Below are positions 45,257 to 55,100 of a DNA stretch of 64,000 nucleotides, piece after piece. The stretch covers positions 5,001-69,000 of the forward strand of contig JAGWWF010000018.1 in the NCBI GenBank assembly GCA_018970445.1, written 5' to 3'. Each line of letters begins with the position of its first letter. Position 1 is the stretch's first letter. Under the pieces are notes generated by a model that saw only the letters and a program-made list of their open reading frames with translations, was not told the origin of the DNA and did not search any database. A program made the position numbers and the translations under genes. Source of the DNA: Alphaproteobacteria bacterium. Its GTDB lineage: Bacteria; Pseudomonadota; Alphaproteobacteria; Sphingomonadales; Sphingomonadaceae.

Positions 45257-45770
45257 CGGCGCTGGCCGTGATTGCCAGGCTGTCACCGGGCTGCAGCGCC
45301 GTCAGCCAGCGGGCCAGCACATCGGCCGCGCAGGCCACACAGCCTTCGGTGGGCCGGCGATCGGGCTGGCGCACATGCCAGAAGATGGCGCTGCCCAGGC
45401 CGGGAACGGGCGGGCTGTCGTTGTGGCCCAGCACCAGGATGATGTCATAGGCATGATCGTCGCGCCACAGCGCCTCGTGGCTGAACCGGTGCGGGCGCAA
45501 CACCGGCCGGTTGTAGGCCGGATCGTCGGCGCCGTCGCTCCAGCCATCCCACGGCCGCAGGCCGCGCCAGGGCAGCGCGGTGTGCAGGCGCCCCAGCCGA
45601 TCGCTGCGGATCAGCGCGGCGCGGATCGGCCACAGGCCCAGCGGGGTCTTGCCGTCGCCTTCCCGCTTGTCGGCGGCCGCACACCAGCCGCCCTTGCCGA
45701 AACTGGCGGCGTGGGTTTCGCCAAACGCCGTCACCGTGCCGGCGGCAGGGTTGGCGTGGACGATCGTCAC
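45240..45770 (-). CDS. L,D-transpeptidase (YkuD) family protein
   Basis: 176 residues. The YkuD domain has an early GKTPLGLWPIR segment, LVLGHNDSPP, and FWHVRQPDRRPTEGCVAC, in which the His and Cys form the catalytic pair. The family makes 3-3 peptidoglycan cross-links or attaches proteins to the wall. No signal peptide is visible, which is unusual; other small members share this, so the true location is unclear. The start overlaps the ribA stop (ATGA). Confidence 0.85.
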   Translation of the reverse strand: MTIVHANPAAGTVTAFGETHAASFGKGGWCAAADKREGDGKTPLGLWPIRAALIRSDRLGRLHTALPWRGLRPWDGWSDGADDPAYNRPVLRPHRFSHEALWRDDHAYDIILVLGHNDSPPVPGLGSAIFWHVRQPDRRPTEGCVACAADVLARWLTALQPGDSLAITASAAIPAG

Positions 45771-46840
45771 AACAAATGCCCCTGCCGGTCGCGCTTGGTG
45801 GCCAGATAGGCGGCGTTGTGGGGATTGGCCGGCATGTCGTGCGCCACGCGGCTGACGGCAAGGCCATGGGCGGCCAGGCCCGCCACCTTCAGCGGGTTGT
45901 TGGTCATCAACGCCACGCTGGCCACCCCCAGCGCCTGCAGCATGGCAGCGGCCAGGCCGAAATCCCGCTCCTCTGGCTCAAAGCCCAGCCGGGTGTTGGC
46001 GTCCACCGTGTCCCACCCCTGATCCTGCAGGGCATAGGCGCGCAGCTTGTTGAGCAGGCCGATGCCGCGGCCTTCCTGTTGCAGATAGAGCAGGATGCCG
46101 CCGCCGGCATGGGCCGCGATGGCAGCGATGGCGGCGTGCAGTTGCGGGCCGCAATCGCATTTCAGGCTGCCCAGCACATCGCCGGTGAGGCAGGAGGAAT
46201 GGATGCGGGCCAGCACCGGGCGGCCGGGATCGGGATCACCGATCAGCAGGGCCAGATGTTCGGGCCCGCCATCGGCCGGGCGGAAGGCGACAACCTGGCA
46301 ATGTTCGGCATGGGCCAGTGGCAGCCGGGCGCGGGCCGAAACCTGCACGCGCGCCTGTGCCGGCGGCAGGGCAAGCGCGGCATCGGCCGGGCAGGCGACA
46401 GCGGCCGCCGCGCCGGCCAGCGGCACGGCATAGACGGCCGGGATCAGCCCGGCATGCTTGGCCAGCACAATGGCGGCGCGGGCCGATGCGGCATCGCCGG
46501 CCAGCACGCGGGTGCGGAACGGGCCCTTGAACGGGGTGGCCAGATCGAGCACCGGATCGGCCACCGCGCGGCTGCCGGGCAGATCAAGCCAATCGGGCCG
46601 GTCCACCCACACCGGTTCGGGATCGGGCGCGGCCGCGGCGATCTGGTTGGCCAGGTTGAGCACGGCGGCCCGGCGGGCGGTGATGATCAGGCCGGCGCGG
46701 CTGGTGGCCTCCAGCGCGGCCAGGGCATCGGCATCGGCCAGTTCGGCCGACAGCACGGCCAGTTGGCCGACGCCGACGATGCGGCCGCGGCGCAGCGCAT
46801 CGCTGGCCGCTTCGGCCAGGAAATCGGCGGCGATGCTCAC
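45767..46840 (-). CDS. ribA: GTP cyclohydrolase II
   Basis: 357 residues. The C-terminal GCH II domain has SSCLTGDVLGSLKCDCG with the three zinc Cys, LLYLQQEGRGIGLLNKL, and LMTNNPLKVAGL. It opens the GTP ring to start riboflavin synthesis. The N-terminal 150 residues look like a degenerate RibB (DHBP synthase)-type domain without clear catalytic residues; alphaproteobacterial RibA proteins commonly have it. It overlaps xthA upstream and the L,D-transpeptidase downstream, four bases each. Confidence 0.93.
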   Translation of the reverse strand: MSIAADFLAEAASDALRRGRIVGVGQLAVLSAELADADALAALEATSRAGLIITARRAAVLNLANQIAAAAPDPEPVWVDRPDWLDLPGSRAVADPVLDLATPFKGPFRTRVLAGDAASARAAIVLAKHAGLIPAVYAVPLAGAAAAVACPADAALALPPAQARVQVSARARLPLAHAEHCQVVAFRPADGGPEHLALLIGDPDPGRPVLARIHSSCLTGDVLGSLKCDCGPQLHAAIAAIAAHAGGGILLYLQQEGRGIGLLNKLRAYALQDQGWDTVDANTRLGFEPEERDFGLAAAMLQALGVASVALMTNNPLKVAGLAAHGLAVSRVAHDMPANPHNAAYLATKRDRQGHLL

Positions 46841-47625
46841 AGCTCCAGCGTCACGATCTGGGGGATGTGATCCGATGGCTTGCCCCAGTCGCGCGCGTCC
46901 TTGATGGCTTCAAAGGCGGTGGCGCGGCCGGACAGCTGCGGCGACGACCAGATGTGATCCAGCCGCCGGCCGCGATCGGAGGAGCGCCAGTCGTTGTTGC
47001 GATAGCTCCACCAGGTGAAGAATTTCTCTGGCGCCGGGTTGAAGCGGCGACCAAGATCGACCCAGTCATGGCTGGCCTGCAGGCGGTTCAGCAGATCGAC
47101 CTCCACCGGCGTGTGGGACACGACATCAAGCAGCGCCTTGTGGTTCCACACATCGCATTCCAGCGGCGCGATGTTGAAATCGCCAACGATCACCGCCGGT
47201 TCGGTGAGCGCTTCCGACCAGCGGGTCATGCGTTCGACGAAATCCAGCTTCTGGCCGAATTTCGGGTTCACCGCACGGTCGGCCACGTCGCCGCCGGCCG
47301 GCACATAGACATTCTCCAACAGCACGCCGCCCGGCAGGCGCACGCCGATGTGGCGGGCCTCGCCATTGTCCTGCCAGTCATAGCGCCAGGCGCCTTCGAT
47401 CGGAATGCGGGCGATGGTGGCCACGCCATGGTGCATGCGCTGGCCATTGAGCACGCGGTGGGCATAGCCAAGCTGTTCGAACAGGGCGTGCGGGAAGATG
47501 TCGTTGGCGACCTTGGTTTCCTGCAGGCACAGCACATCGGGTTGATGCCGTTGCAGGAACTGCGCCACGATATCGGCGCGGGCGCGGACGCTGTTGATGT
47601 TCCAGGTGGCGATGCGAATGGCCAT
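46837..47625 (-). CDS. xthA: Exodeoxyribonuclease III
   Basis: 262 residues. Exonuclease-endonuclease-phosphatase fold with IATWNINSVRAR, VLCLQETKV (metal Glu), VPAGGDVADRAV, VGDFNIAPLE and a final KPSDHIPQIV (catalytic Asp-His). It is the AP endonuclease and 3'-phosphodiesterase of base-excision repair. 39 bases separate it from xerD; its stop overlaps ribA. Confidence 0.95.
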   Translation of the reverse strand: MAIRIATWNINSVRARADIVAQFLQRHQPDVLCLQETKVANDIFPHALFEQLGYAHRVLNGQRMHHGVATIARIPIEGAWRYDWQDNGEARHIGVRLPGGVLLENVYVPAGGDVADRAVNPKFGQKLDFVERMTRWSEALTEPAVIVGDFNIAPLECDVWNHKALLDVVSHTPVEVDLLNRLQASHDWVDLGRRFNPAPEKFFTWWSYRNNDWRSSDRGRRLDHIWSSPQLSGRATAFEAIKDARDWGKPSDHIPQIVTLEL

Positions 47626-47664
47626 GGGCTTGGCTTTTGGGCGGATTCGCCGCGCATTGCAACG

Positions 47665-48597
47665 CTACTTGCTGTCGGCCAGCGGGTGCCGTGTGTTGAC
47701 CAGTTCCACCAGCGCGGCGGCAGCAACATGGGTGTAGATCTGGGTGGTGGCGATATCGGCATGGCCCAGCAGCATCTGCACGGCGCGCAGATTGGCCCCG
47801 CCTTCCAGCAGATGGGTGGCAAAGGCGTGGCGCAGCACATGCGGTGAAATGCGCGCCGGCGGGATGCCGGCCTCGGCCGCCAGCGCCTTGACCAGCTGCC
47901 ACAGCCGCAGGCGGGACAGATGACCCGCCCTGGCCGTTCCCGCGCCGGGCGTGCGCCCCCGGCTGTCGGCCGGAAACAGAAAGCGGCTGCCGTCTGGCAG
48001 ATGCGCGGCCCAGGCCAGCACCGCGGCCTCTGCCCGGCGGCTCACCGGCACCAGCCGTTCCTTGTTGCCCTTGCCCAGGATGACCATGTGGCCGCGCCCC
48101 GGCCGCACGCTGGCGCGCGGCAGGCTGACCAGCTCGCTGGCGCGCAGGCCAGAGCCATAGAGCAGCTCGATCAGGGCGGCGAGGCGCAGCACCGCCGGAT
48201 CATCCGGCCGCGCCGCCTGGCGTTCGGCCAGCGCCGCGAACAGCCGTTCCACATCGCCGGCCCCCAGCGATCTGGGCAGCGGCCGGGCGGCGCGTGGCAG
48301 TTGCAGATCGGCGGCGCCATTGTCGGGCCTGATGCCATCGGCCATCAGGAACAGCAGGAACTGCCGCACCGCCGACGCCTTGCGCGCCGCGCTGGCCCGC
48401 GCCAGCGGGGCCCAGTGCCCGGCCAGCCGGGCCAGTGCGGCGGCATCGGCCTGCGCCAGCCGGCCCCCCAGCCAGTCGCTGGCCTGCGCCAGGTCGCGGC
48501 GATAGGCGATGATGGTGTTTGCTGCCGCGCCGCGTTCGGCGGCCAGATGATCGAGGAACAGCGCGATGGCGCGCGCATCGGCAATGGCCGTGGTCAC
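47665..48597 (-). CDS. xerD: Tyrosine recombinase XerD
   Basis: 310 residues from GTG 48597, which overlaps the stop of the upstream gene (GTGA). An N-terminal SAM-like core-binding domain (IALFLDHLAAERGAAANTIIAYRRDL) precedes the catalytic domain with Arg in GSGLRASELVSL, Lys in GKGNKERLVP, HVLRHAFATHLL, LLGHADIATTQIYTH (His and the nucleophile Tyr). With XerC it resolves chromosome dimers at dif through FtsK. Full length and next to housekeeping genes, so it is the cellular recombinase and not a mobile-element integrase. Confidence 0.92.
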   Translation of the reverse strand: MTTAIADARAIALFLDHLAAERGAAANTIIAYRRDLAQASDWLGGRLAQADAAALARLAGHWAPLARASAARKASAVRQFLLFLMADGIRPDNGAADLQLPRAARPLPRSLGAGDVERLFAALAERQAARPDDPAVLRLAALIELLYGSGLRASELVSLPRASVRPGRGHMVILGKGNKERLVPVSRRAEAAVLAWAAHLPDGSRFLFPADSRGRTPGAGTARAGHLSRLRLWQLVKALAAEAGIPPARISPHVLRHAFATHLLEGGANLRAVQMLLGHADIATTQIYTHVAAAALVELVNTRHPLADSK

Positions 48598-50399
48598 GGC
48601 AGCATCGTCCGCATCACCGCTTCGGCGGCCAGCCGCCGCGCCTCCTGGGGCCGGTTGCAGGCGATCAGCGCGGCCAGGATCGCCTGCACATGGGCGGGCG
48701 GCACATCGGCCCAGCCGCCGGTGCCGGCGGCCTGCAGGCCGGTCGCGGCCAGCAGCATCACCTCGCCGGCCGCGCCGCGCCGGGCGGCGGCGGCCAGCGC
48801 CACCGTCCAGCGATTGGCCAGCGGCTGCACGCGATCCGCCGTGGCACGGCGCCAGTCTGCCGTTGGGTTCAGCCCGGCCAGCGCCGCGGCCAGCATGGCC
48901 TGCCCGTGCGCCGGCGCATCCGATTGCTGCACGAAATCGCGAAAGCCCGCCGCGCTGGCCGGCTGCGCGCCGGCCACGGCCAGCAGCGCCCAGGCGCGGG
49001 CCTTGATGGCGGCATCCGCCGTGGCCGCCACCGGCCACCAGGCCGCTGCCCGCCGGGCATCGCCGGCCGCCAGCAGCGCGGCGATGATCCAGTCTGCCTG
49101 ATCGGCCAGCGCCGCATCCGGTTGCAGCGCGGCGGCCGGGCCGGCGGTTTCCAGCAGGGCGCCATGATCACGGCCGTCGCCGCGCAGGCGGGCCAGCGCG
49201 GCACCGCGCGCCGCCAGGCTGCCGGCGGTGAAGGCATCGCGCAGATTGGCGGCACGGCTGCCGGCCGGAAAGCCGCCGCTGGCATCGGCCGGAGACAGGG
49301 CGGCGATGCCGCTGGCCAGTTCCGCCGTCGAAAGCGCGCCCATCGCGGCGGCCGGGCGCAGCAGCGCCAGCCGCGTCGCTTCCGGCAGGCCGGCATTGCG
49401 CACCGCCCAGCCGGCATGGGCCGGGCCCAGGGCGGCCAGCCGATCGGCCGGCACCGGCACGCCGGCCGCCGTGGCCACGCCATAGCGATACAGCGTCAGC
49501 CCCGGCACCTCTTCCCAGTTGATGCCATCGGCGCGACCGGCGCCACCGGCCAGCACCACCACGCGCTGCGCCAGCCGCACATCAAAGCTGGCCACACGGC
49601 TGCGCTGGCTGCGCAGGGCATCGATCAGATTGGCAGCCGTGATGTCGTCCCCATCCATCGCCGCGCACATGCCCCAGGCCAGATCCCACAGCGGCGATGG
49701 CGACAGCGCCCGCCCGGTCGCCGCGATCGGGCACAGGCCGGCGATGTCGCCGGCGGCCAGGCTGATCTGCGCTGCGGCCTGGTAGGTGGCGGGGGTGAAG
49801 CGATCCACCGGCAGCGCATCGATCAGCCGGCGCGCACCATCCACGATGCCCAGCCGCAGCAACAGGCCGGCGCGCGCCGCCACCCAATCACCATCGTTCA
49901 CGCCGGCCGGGGTTGGCGCGCGGCTGAGCAGGGCGCGCGCGACCATGATGCTGGCCCAGCGCGACACCAGCGGCCGGCCGATGCGCCCGGCCAACGCCGC
50001 CACGAAGCGGCCATTGCTGCCGGCAAAGGCGGTGATCGCCAGCCCGCCGCTGGCCGGCCCCAGCGTGCCGATCGGCGCGCCCGGCGGCAGCACAACACGC
50101 ACCGCAAAGGGATCGGCCACGGCGGCGGCCGGCGGCGGGGCTTCGGCAGGCAGCAGGGGCGGTTCCCCGGCTGCGGCCTCGGCCGGCGGCGGGGCAAGAC
50201 CGGGCAAGGGGGCGGGCGCGGCCGCCGGGGGCGGCGGCGGCGTCTCGAAGCCGGGCGGCAGCAGCGATTTGGGCGCATCGGGCCGCTGGCCCGCCACCGG
50301 CGCGGCCAGCAGAATGGCGCTGGCCAGCAGGGTGGTGGCCTGCCGGGCGGTGAGGCGGCGAACCCGCTGTGGGCGCTGGCGCTTGCTTGCAGGGACCAT
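48594..50399 (-). CDS. Large hypothetical protein upstream of xerD
   Basis: 601 residues. It starts with a basic segment and one hydrophobic helix (ARQATTLLASAILLAAPVAG), a signal peptide or anchor. A Pro/Ala-rich linker (ETPPPPPAAAPAPLPG, about 50-95) follows, then about 480 residues of Ala-rich helices that may be degenerate TPR-like repeats. No enzyme motif is seen. Position between xerD and divergent aroK is what I would expect in sphingomonads. The ATG at 50399 is only 22 bases from the aroK start, so promoters must lie inside one or both coding regions. Confidence 0.75.
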   Translation of the reverse strand: MVPASKRQRPQRVRRLTARQATTLLASAILLAAPVAGQRPDAPKSLLPPGFETPPPPPAAAPAPLPGLAPPPAEAAAGEPPLLPAEAPPPAAAVADPFAVRVVLPPGAPIGTLGPASGGLAITAFAGSNGRFVAALAGRIGRPLVSRWASIMVARALLSRAPTPAGVNDGDWVAARAGLLLRLGIVDGARRLIDALPVDRFTPATYQAAAQISLAAGDIAGLCPIAATGRALSPSPLWDLAWGMCAAMDGDDITAANLIDALRSQRSRVASFDVRLAQRVVVLAGGAGRADGINWEEVPGLTLYRYGVATAAGVPVPADRLAALGPAHAGWAVRNAGLPEATRLALLRPAAAMGALSTAELASGIAALSPADASGGFPAGSRAANLRDAFTAGSLAARGAALARLRGDGRDHGALLETAGPAAALQPDAALADQADWIIAALLAAGDARRAAAWWPVAATADAAIKARAWALLAVAGAQPASAAGFRDFVQQSDAPAHGQAMLAAALAGLNPTADWRRATADRVQPLANRWTVALAAAARRGAAGEVMLLAATGLQAAGTGGWADVPPAHVQAILAALIACNRPQEARRLAAEAVMRTMLP

Positions 50400-50421
50400 A
50401 CCCCGGTGTATAGCGGTGAGC

Positions 50422-51024
50422 GTGAACAACGGCGACCCGAAAATCCCGCCGGCCGCTGATCCCGGCCAGGCCGAACGGCTGGTGCTGGCGGCGCGCCGGC
50501 CGGTGACGCTGATCGGCCTGATGGGGGCGGGCAAATCCAGCATCGGCAAGCGGCTGGCCGATCGGCTGGGCCTGCCATTCGTGGATGCGGATGACGAGAT
50601 CGTGCTGGCCGCCGGCCTGTCCATCCCCGAGATTTTCGAACGCTTTGGCGAAGCGCATTTCCGCGATGGCGAACGCCGGGTGATCGCGCGGCTGATCGAT
50701 GGCAGCCCCAAGGTGATCGCCACCGGTGGCGGCGCGTTCATGAACGACGAGACGCGGGCGCTGATCCTGGCCCGCACGCTTGGCGTGTGGCTGGATGCCG
50801 ATATCGCCACGCTGGTGGAACGGGTGCGGCGGCGCGGTGGCCGGCCGCTGCTGGCCGGGCGCGATCCCGGCCAGGTGCTGCGCGAACTGGCGGCGGTGCG
50901 CAGCCCCGTCTATGCGCTGGCCCCCATCCGCATTGCCAGCAAGGCCGGGCCGCATGGGGACACGGTGGAGGCCATCATCACCGCGCTGGCCGCCGCCAAC
51001 AGCAACAGTGGAGCGTTGCCATGA
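50422..51024 (+). CDS. aroK: Shikimate kinase
   Basis: 200 residues. The P-loop is LIGLMGAGKSSIGK, with DADDEI binding magnesium, FGEAHFRDGERRVI binding shikimate, ATGGGAF and the lid RPLLAG. It phosphorylates the 3-OH of shikimate. GTG at 50422 gives MNNGDPKIPP; GTG at 50416 is two codons longer, and neither has a clear Shine-Dalgarno sequence. It overlaps aroB by four bases (ATGA), so the two shikimate-pathway enzymes are coupled. Confidence 0.94.
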   Translation: MNNGDPKIPPAADPGQAERLVLAARRPVTLIGLMGAGKSSIGKRLADRLGLPFVDADDEIVLAAGLSIPEIFERFGEAHFRDGERRVIARLIDGSPKVIATGGGAFMNDETRALILARTLGVWLDADIATLVERVRRRGGRPLLAGRDPGQVLRELAAVRSPVYALAPIRIASKAGPHGDTVEAIITALAAANSNSGALP

Positions 51025-52115
51025 TCGTCGATGTCGCGCTGGGCGACCGTTCCTATCCCATCCACATCCGGCCCGGCCTGCTGGGCGATGCCGGGGCCGT
51101 GCTCGGCCCGTTTGCGCGCGGCGGCCGGCTGGTGGTGGTGAGCGACGCGACGGTGGCGGGCCATCATCTGGCCACCCTGGCCGCGGGCCTGCCCCAGATC
51201 AGGCTGGAGACCATCGTGCTGCCGCCGGGCGAGGCGACCAAGGATTGGACGCATCTCCAACTGGTGGTGGAACGGCTGCTGGCGCTGGGGGTGGAGCGCA
51301 GCGATGCCGTGGTGGCGCTGGGCGGCGGCGTGATCGGCGATCTGGTCGGCTTTGCCTGTTCGATGCTCAAGCGCGGTTGCCGCTTTGTGCAGGTGCCGAC
51401 CACGCTGCTGTCGCAGGTGGATTCCTCGGTGGGCGGCAAGACGGCGATCAACGCCGTGGCCGGCAAGAATCTGGTGGGGGCCTTTCATCAGCCGGTGGCC
51501 GTGCTGATCGATCCCGCCGTGCTGGCCACCCTGCCGCGCCGCGAACTGCTGGCCGGCTATGCCGAGGTGGTGAAATATGGCCTGATCAACGATGCCGGCT
51601 TCTTTGCCTGGTGCGAGGCCAACGCCGCCGCCGTGCTGGCCGGGGACAGCGCGGCGCAGATCCACGCCATCGCCCACAGTTGCCGCGCCAAGGCCGCCGT
51701 GGTTGCCGCCGACGAGCGCGAGACCGGTGATGTGCGCGCCCTGCTCAATCTGGGCCACACCTTTGGCCATGCCCTTGAAGCGGAAACCGGCTTTTCCAGC
51801 CGGCTGCTGCATGGCGAGGCGGTGGCGCTGGGCCTCGTGCTGGCGCACCGCCTGTCGGCCCGGCTGGGCCTGTGTGCGGCCCAGGATGCAGCGCGGGTGA
51901 CGGCACATCTGGCCGGGCTGGGCCTTGTGACCGAGGTGCGTGACCTGGGCCTGGCCTGCGACGCGGCCCGGCTGGTCGACCACATGACCCACGACAAGAA
52001 GATGAGCGGCGGCCGCCTCGCCTTCATCCTGACCCGCGGCATCGGGCGCAGTTTCGTCTCCCGCGAGGTCGATCTCGCCGCGGTGGCGGCGTTCCTGGCC
52101 GGCGAACTGGGTTAG
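51021..52115 (+). CDS. aroB: 3-dehydroquinate synthase
   Basis: 364 residues. NAD-binding sites include VVVSDATVAGH, LPPGEATKDW and ALGGGVIGDLVGF. The catalytic region has PTTLLSQVDSSVGGKTAIN, YAEVVKYGLI, LNLGHTFGHALE (zinc His) and HGEAVALGL (zinc His). It converts DAHP to 3-dehydroquinate. Its TAG overlaps the TAA of convergent putA by three bases (TTAG). Confidence 0.97.
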   Translation: MIVDVALGDRSYPIHIRPGLLGDAGAVLGPFARGGRLVVVSDATVAGHHLATLAAGLPQIRLETIVLPPGEATKDWTHLQLVVERLLALGVERSDAVVALGGGVIGDLVGFACSMLKRGCRFVQVPTTLLSQVDSSVGGKTAINAVAGKNLVGAFHQPVAVLIDPAVLATLPRRELLAGYAEVVKYGLINDAGFFAWCEANAAAVLAGDSAAQIHAIAHSCRAKAAVVAADERETGDVRALLNLGHTFGHALEAETGFSSRLLHGEAVALGLVLAHRLSARLGLCAAQDAARVTAHLAGLGLVTEVRDLGLACDAARLVDHMTHDKKMSGGRLAFILTRGIGRSFVSREVDLAAVAAFLAGELG

Positions 52116-55100
52116 ACCATCGCCATCAGCGTGGCATTGCCGCCGGCCGCGGTGAGGTTGGTGGCGATGGTCACTTCGTCCACCAACCAGTCGGGGCGGT
52201 AATCGCCGCTGGCATCGGCGCGCTGCACGATCGGGATCGGCCCGGCCATGGCGGCGATGGCGGCGCGGGTGGCGGCGTCATCGGCCTCCAGCAGCACGGC
52301 GGCATGATCCCCGGCGGCGGGCAGCGCCGCCAGCCAGCTTGTGCGCGCGGCCACGGTGGCGGGCAGGCCGGCCGGTGCGCCCAGCGGCCAGACAATGTGG
52401 GCGTGATTGCCCTGCGCCAGCGCGTGGCCCAGGCCCAGGATCAGGCCATCGGCGCTGGCCGGCAGCAGCAGCACGGCCCCGCGCGGGTGCAGGCTGTAAT
52501 GGTTGCGTTCGCCCACCGGTCCGGGCAGATCATGCCTCGCGCCGGCCAGCCGGGGCAGGGCGGCCAGCCGCGCCGCCAGCGCCGGCTGGCCCGCCGCCGC
52601 CAGCCAATCGATCAACGCCGCCAGCGCCGGATCGGCCGGGCCATCGGCGGCAATGCCATCGGCCGGCCGCGCCCGCACCAGCCGGCCCAGATAGAGCGGC
52701 CCGCCGGCCTTTGGCCCGGTGCCAGACAGGCCGCGCCCGCCAAAGGGCTGCACCCCCACCACCGCGCCGATGATGTTGCGGTTGACATACAGGTTGCCGG
52801 CCGCGACCTGCGCCGTCACCTGCGCGATCGTCTCGTCCAGCCGTGTGTGCAGGCCGAAGGTGAGGCCATAGCCGGTGGCATTGATCGCGGCGATCACGCC
52901 GGCCACTGCCTCGCGCTGGAACCGCAGCACGTGCAGCACCGGGCCGAACACCTCGCCGCCGATCTGGGCGATATCGTCAATCTCGATGATGGTGGGGGCA
53001 ACGAAATGGCCATGGGCGCAATCCGCCGGCAGCGCCAGCCGTTCCACCCGGCAGCCCAGCGCTGCCATGCGCGCCACATGCGCTTCGATGCGTGCCTGCG
53101 CTTCGGCGCTGATCACCGGGCCGATGTCGGTGGCCAGCCGGTCGGGATTGCCCAGCCGCACTTCGGCCAGCGCGCCCTTCAGCATCGCCAGCTGGCGATC
53201 GGCAATGTCGGTTTGCAGGCACAGGATGCGCAGGGCCGAACAGCGCTGGCCGGCGCTGTCGAACGCCGATGCGATCACATCGGCCGTCACCTGTTCGGCC
53301 AGCGCCGATGAATCGACGATCATGGCATTCTGCCCGCCGGTTTCGGCCAGCAGCGGGATCGGCGCGCCATCGAGCAGGGCGCGCGGCGCCAGTTGCTGCT
53401 GGATCAGCCGGGCAACCTCGGTCGATCCGGTGAACAGCACGCCGGCCACCTGCGGCTGCGCCACCAGGGCCGCGCCGATGGCACCATCGCCGGGCAGCAG
53501 CTGCAACACGCCGGCCGGCACCCCGGCGGCGTGCAGCAGGCGCACGGCGGCGGCGGCGATCAGCGGGGTTTCCTCCGCCGGCTTGGCCAGCACGGCATTG
53601 CCGGCCACCAGCGCGGCGGCGATCTGGCCGATGAAGATGGCCAGCGGGAAATTCCACGGGCTGATGCAGGCCACCACACCCAGCGGCGGCTGGCTGCCAT
53701 CCAGCGTGGCGCGGGCCTGGCCAGCGTAATAACGCAGGAAATCCACCGCCTCGCGCACTTCGCCCACCGCGTTGGCGGCGCTCTTGCCGGCTTCGCGGAT
53801 GATCAGGCCCAGCAGCGCCGCCATCTGCGCCTCCAACGCATCGGCGGCGGCCTCCAGCAGCGCGGCGCGCAGCGCCACCGGGGTGGCGGCCCAATCGGCG
53901 GCGGCGGCCTGGGCAGCGGCGGCGGCGCGGGCCACATCATCGGCGCTGGCCGGCGTTGCCATGCCCACCATATCGCGCGCATCAGCCGGGTTCAGCACCG
54001 GCAGCGCTGCGCCCCCGGCTGCCGGCACCGCCAGCAGCGGCGCGGCCGCCCACGTGGCGGCGGCACTGGCGGCAAGCTGGTTGGCCAGATCGGCCAGCAC
54101 CGCTTCACTGGCCAGATCGGCCCCGCGCGAATTGCGGCGCGGGGCCAGCAGCGCCGGCGGCAGCGCGATCAGCGGATGCGGCGCGCCGGGCTGCGGCCGG
54201 GCCGCCACCAGCGCCACCGGATCGGCGGCCAGATCGGCGGCCGGCACCGCTTCATCCCAGATGCGCTGCACGAAACTGCTGTTGGCACCATTTTCCAGCA
54301 GGCGGCGCACCAGATAGGCCAGCAGCGTTTCATGCCCGCCAACGGGCGCATAGATGCGGCAGGGGCGGTTCAGCCTGCCCGGCCCCACCACCTCTTCATA
54401 CAGCGCCTCGCCCATGCCATGCAGGCACTGAAATTCATAATCGCCGGGCCCGAAATCCGGCCCGGCCATGTGGAAGATGCTGGCCAGCGTATGGGCATTG
54501 TGGGTGGCAAATTGCGGGAACAGGCAATCGCGCGCCGCCAGCAATTTGGCCGCGCAGGCCAGATACGACACATCGGTGTGCAGTTTCTGGGTATAGACCG
54601 GGAAATCGGCCAGGCCATCCACCTGGGCGCGCTTGATCTCGCTGTCCCAATAGGCACCCTTCACCAGCCGCACCATCAGCCGCCGGCCGGACCGCCGGGC
54701 CAGATCGATCAGCCAGTCGATCACAGCGGGGCAGCGCTTGCCATAGGCCTGCACCACGAACCCCAGGCCGTTCCAGCCGGCCAGATCGGGATCGAAGGCC
54801 AGCGATTCCAGCAGATCAAGGCTCAGTTCCAGCCGGTCGGCCTCTTCGGCATCGATGTTGAAGCCAATGTCGTGCGCCTTTGCCAGCCGGGCCAGATGCG
54901 CCAGACGCGGCAGCAGTTCGGCCATCACGCGCTGGCCTTGCGCGCGGGCATAGCGGGGGTGAAGGGCCGACAATTTCACCGAAATGCCCGGGCCCTCCAC
55001 CGGCCCGCGTGCCGCCGCAGCGGCCCCGATGGCGGCGATGGCGGCTTCATAATCGGCGGCGTAACGATCGGCATCGGCCATGGTGGTGGCCGCCTCGCCC

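Noticed and set aside
47665-48597. Tyrosine recombinase as integrase of a mobile island
   Set aside because: Full-length XerD features, embedded among xthA, ribA and the shikimate genes; no attachment site duplication or tRNA is visible.
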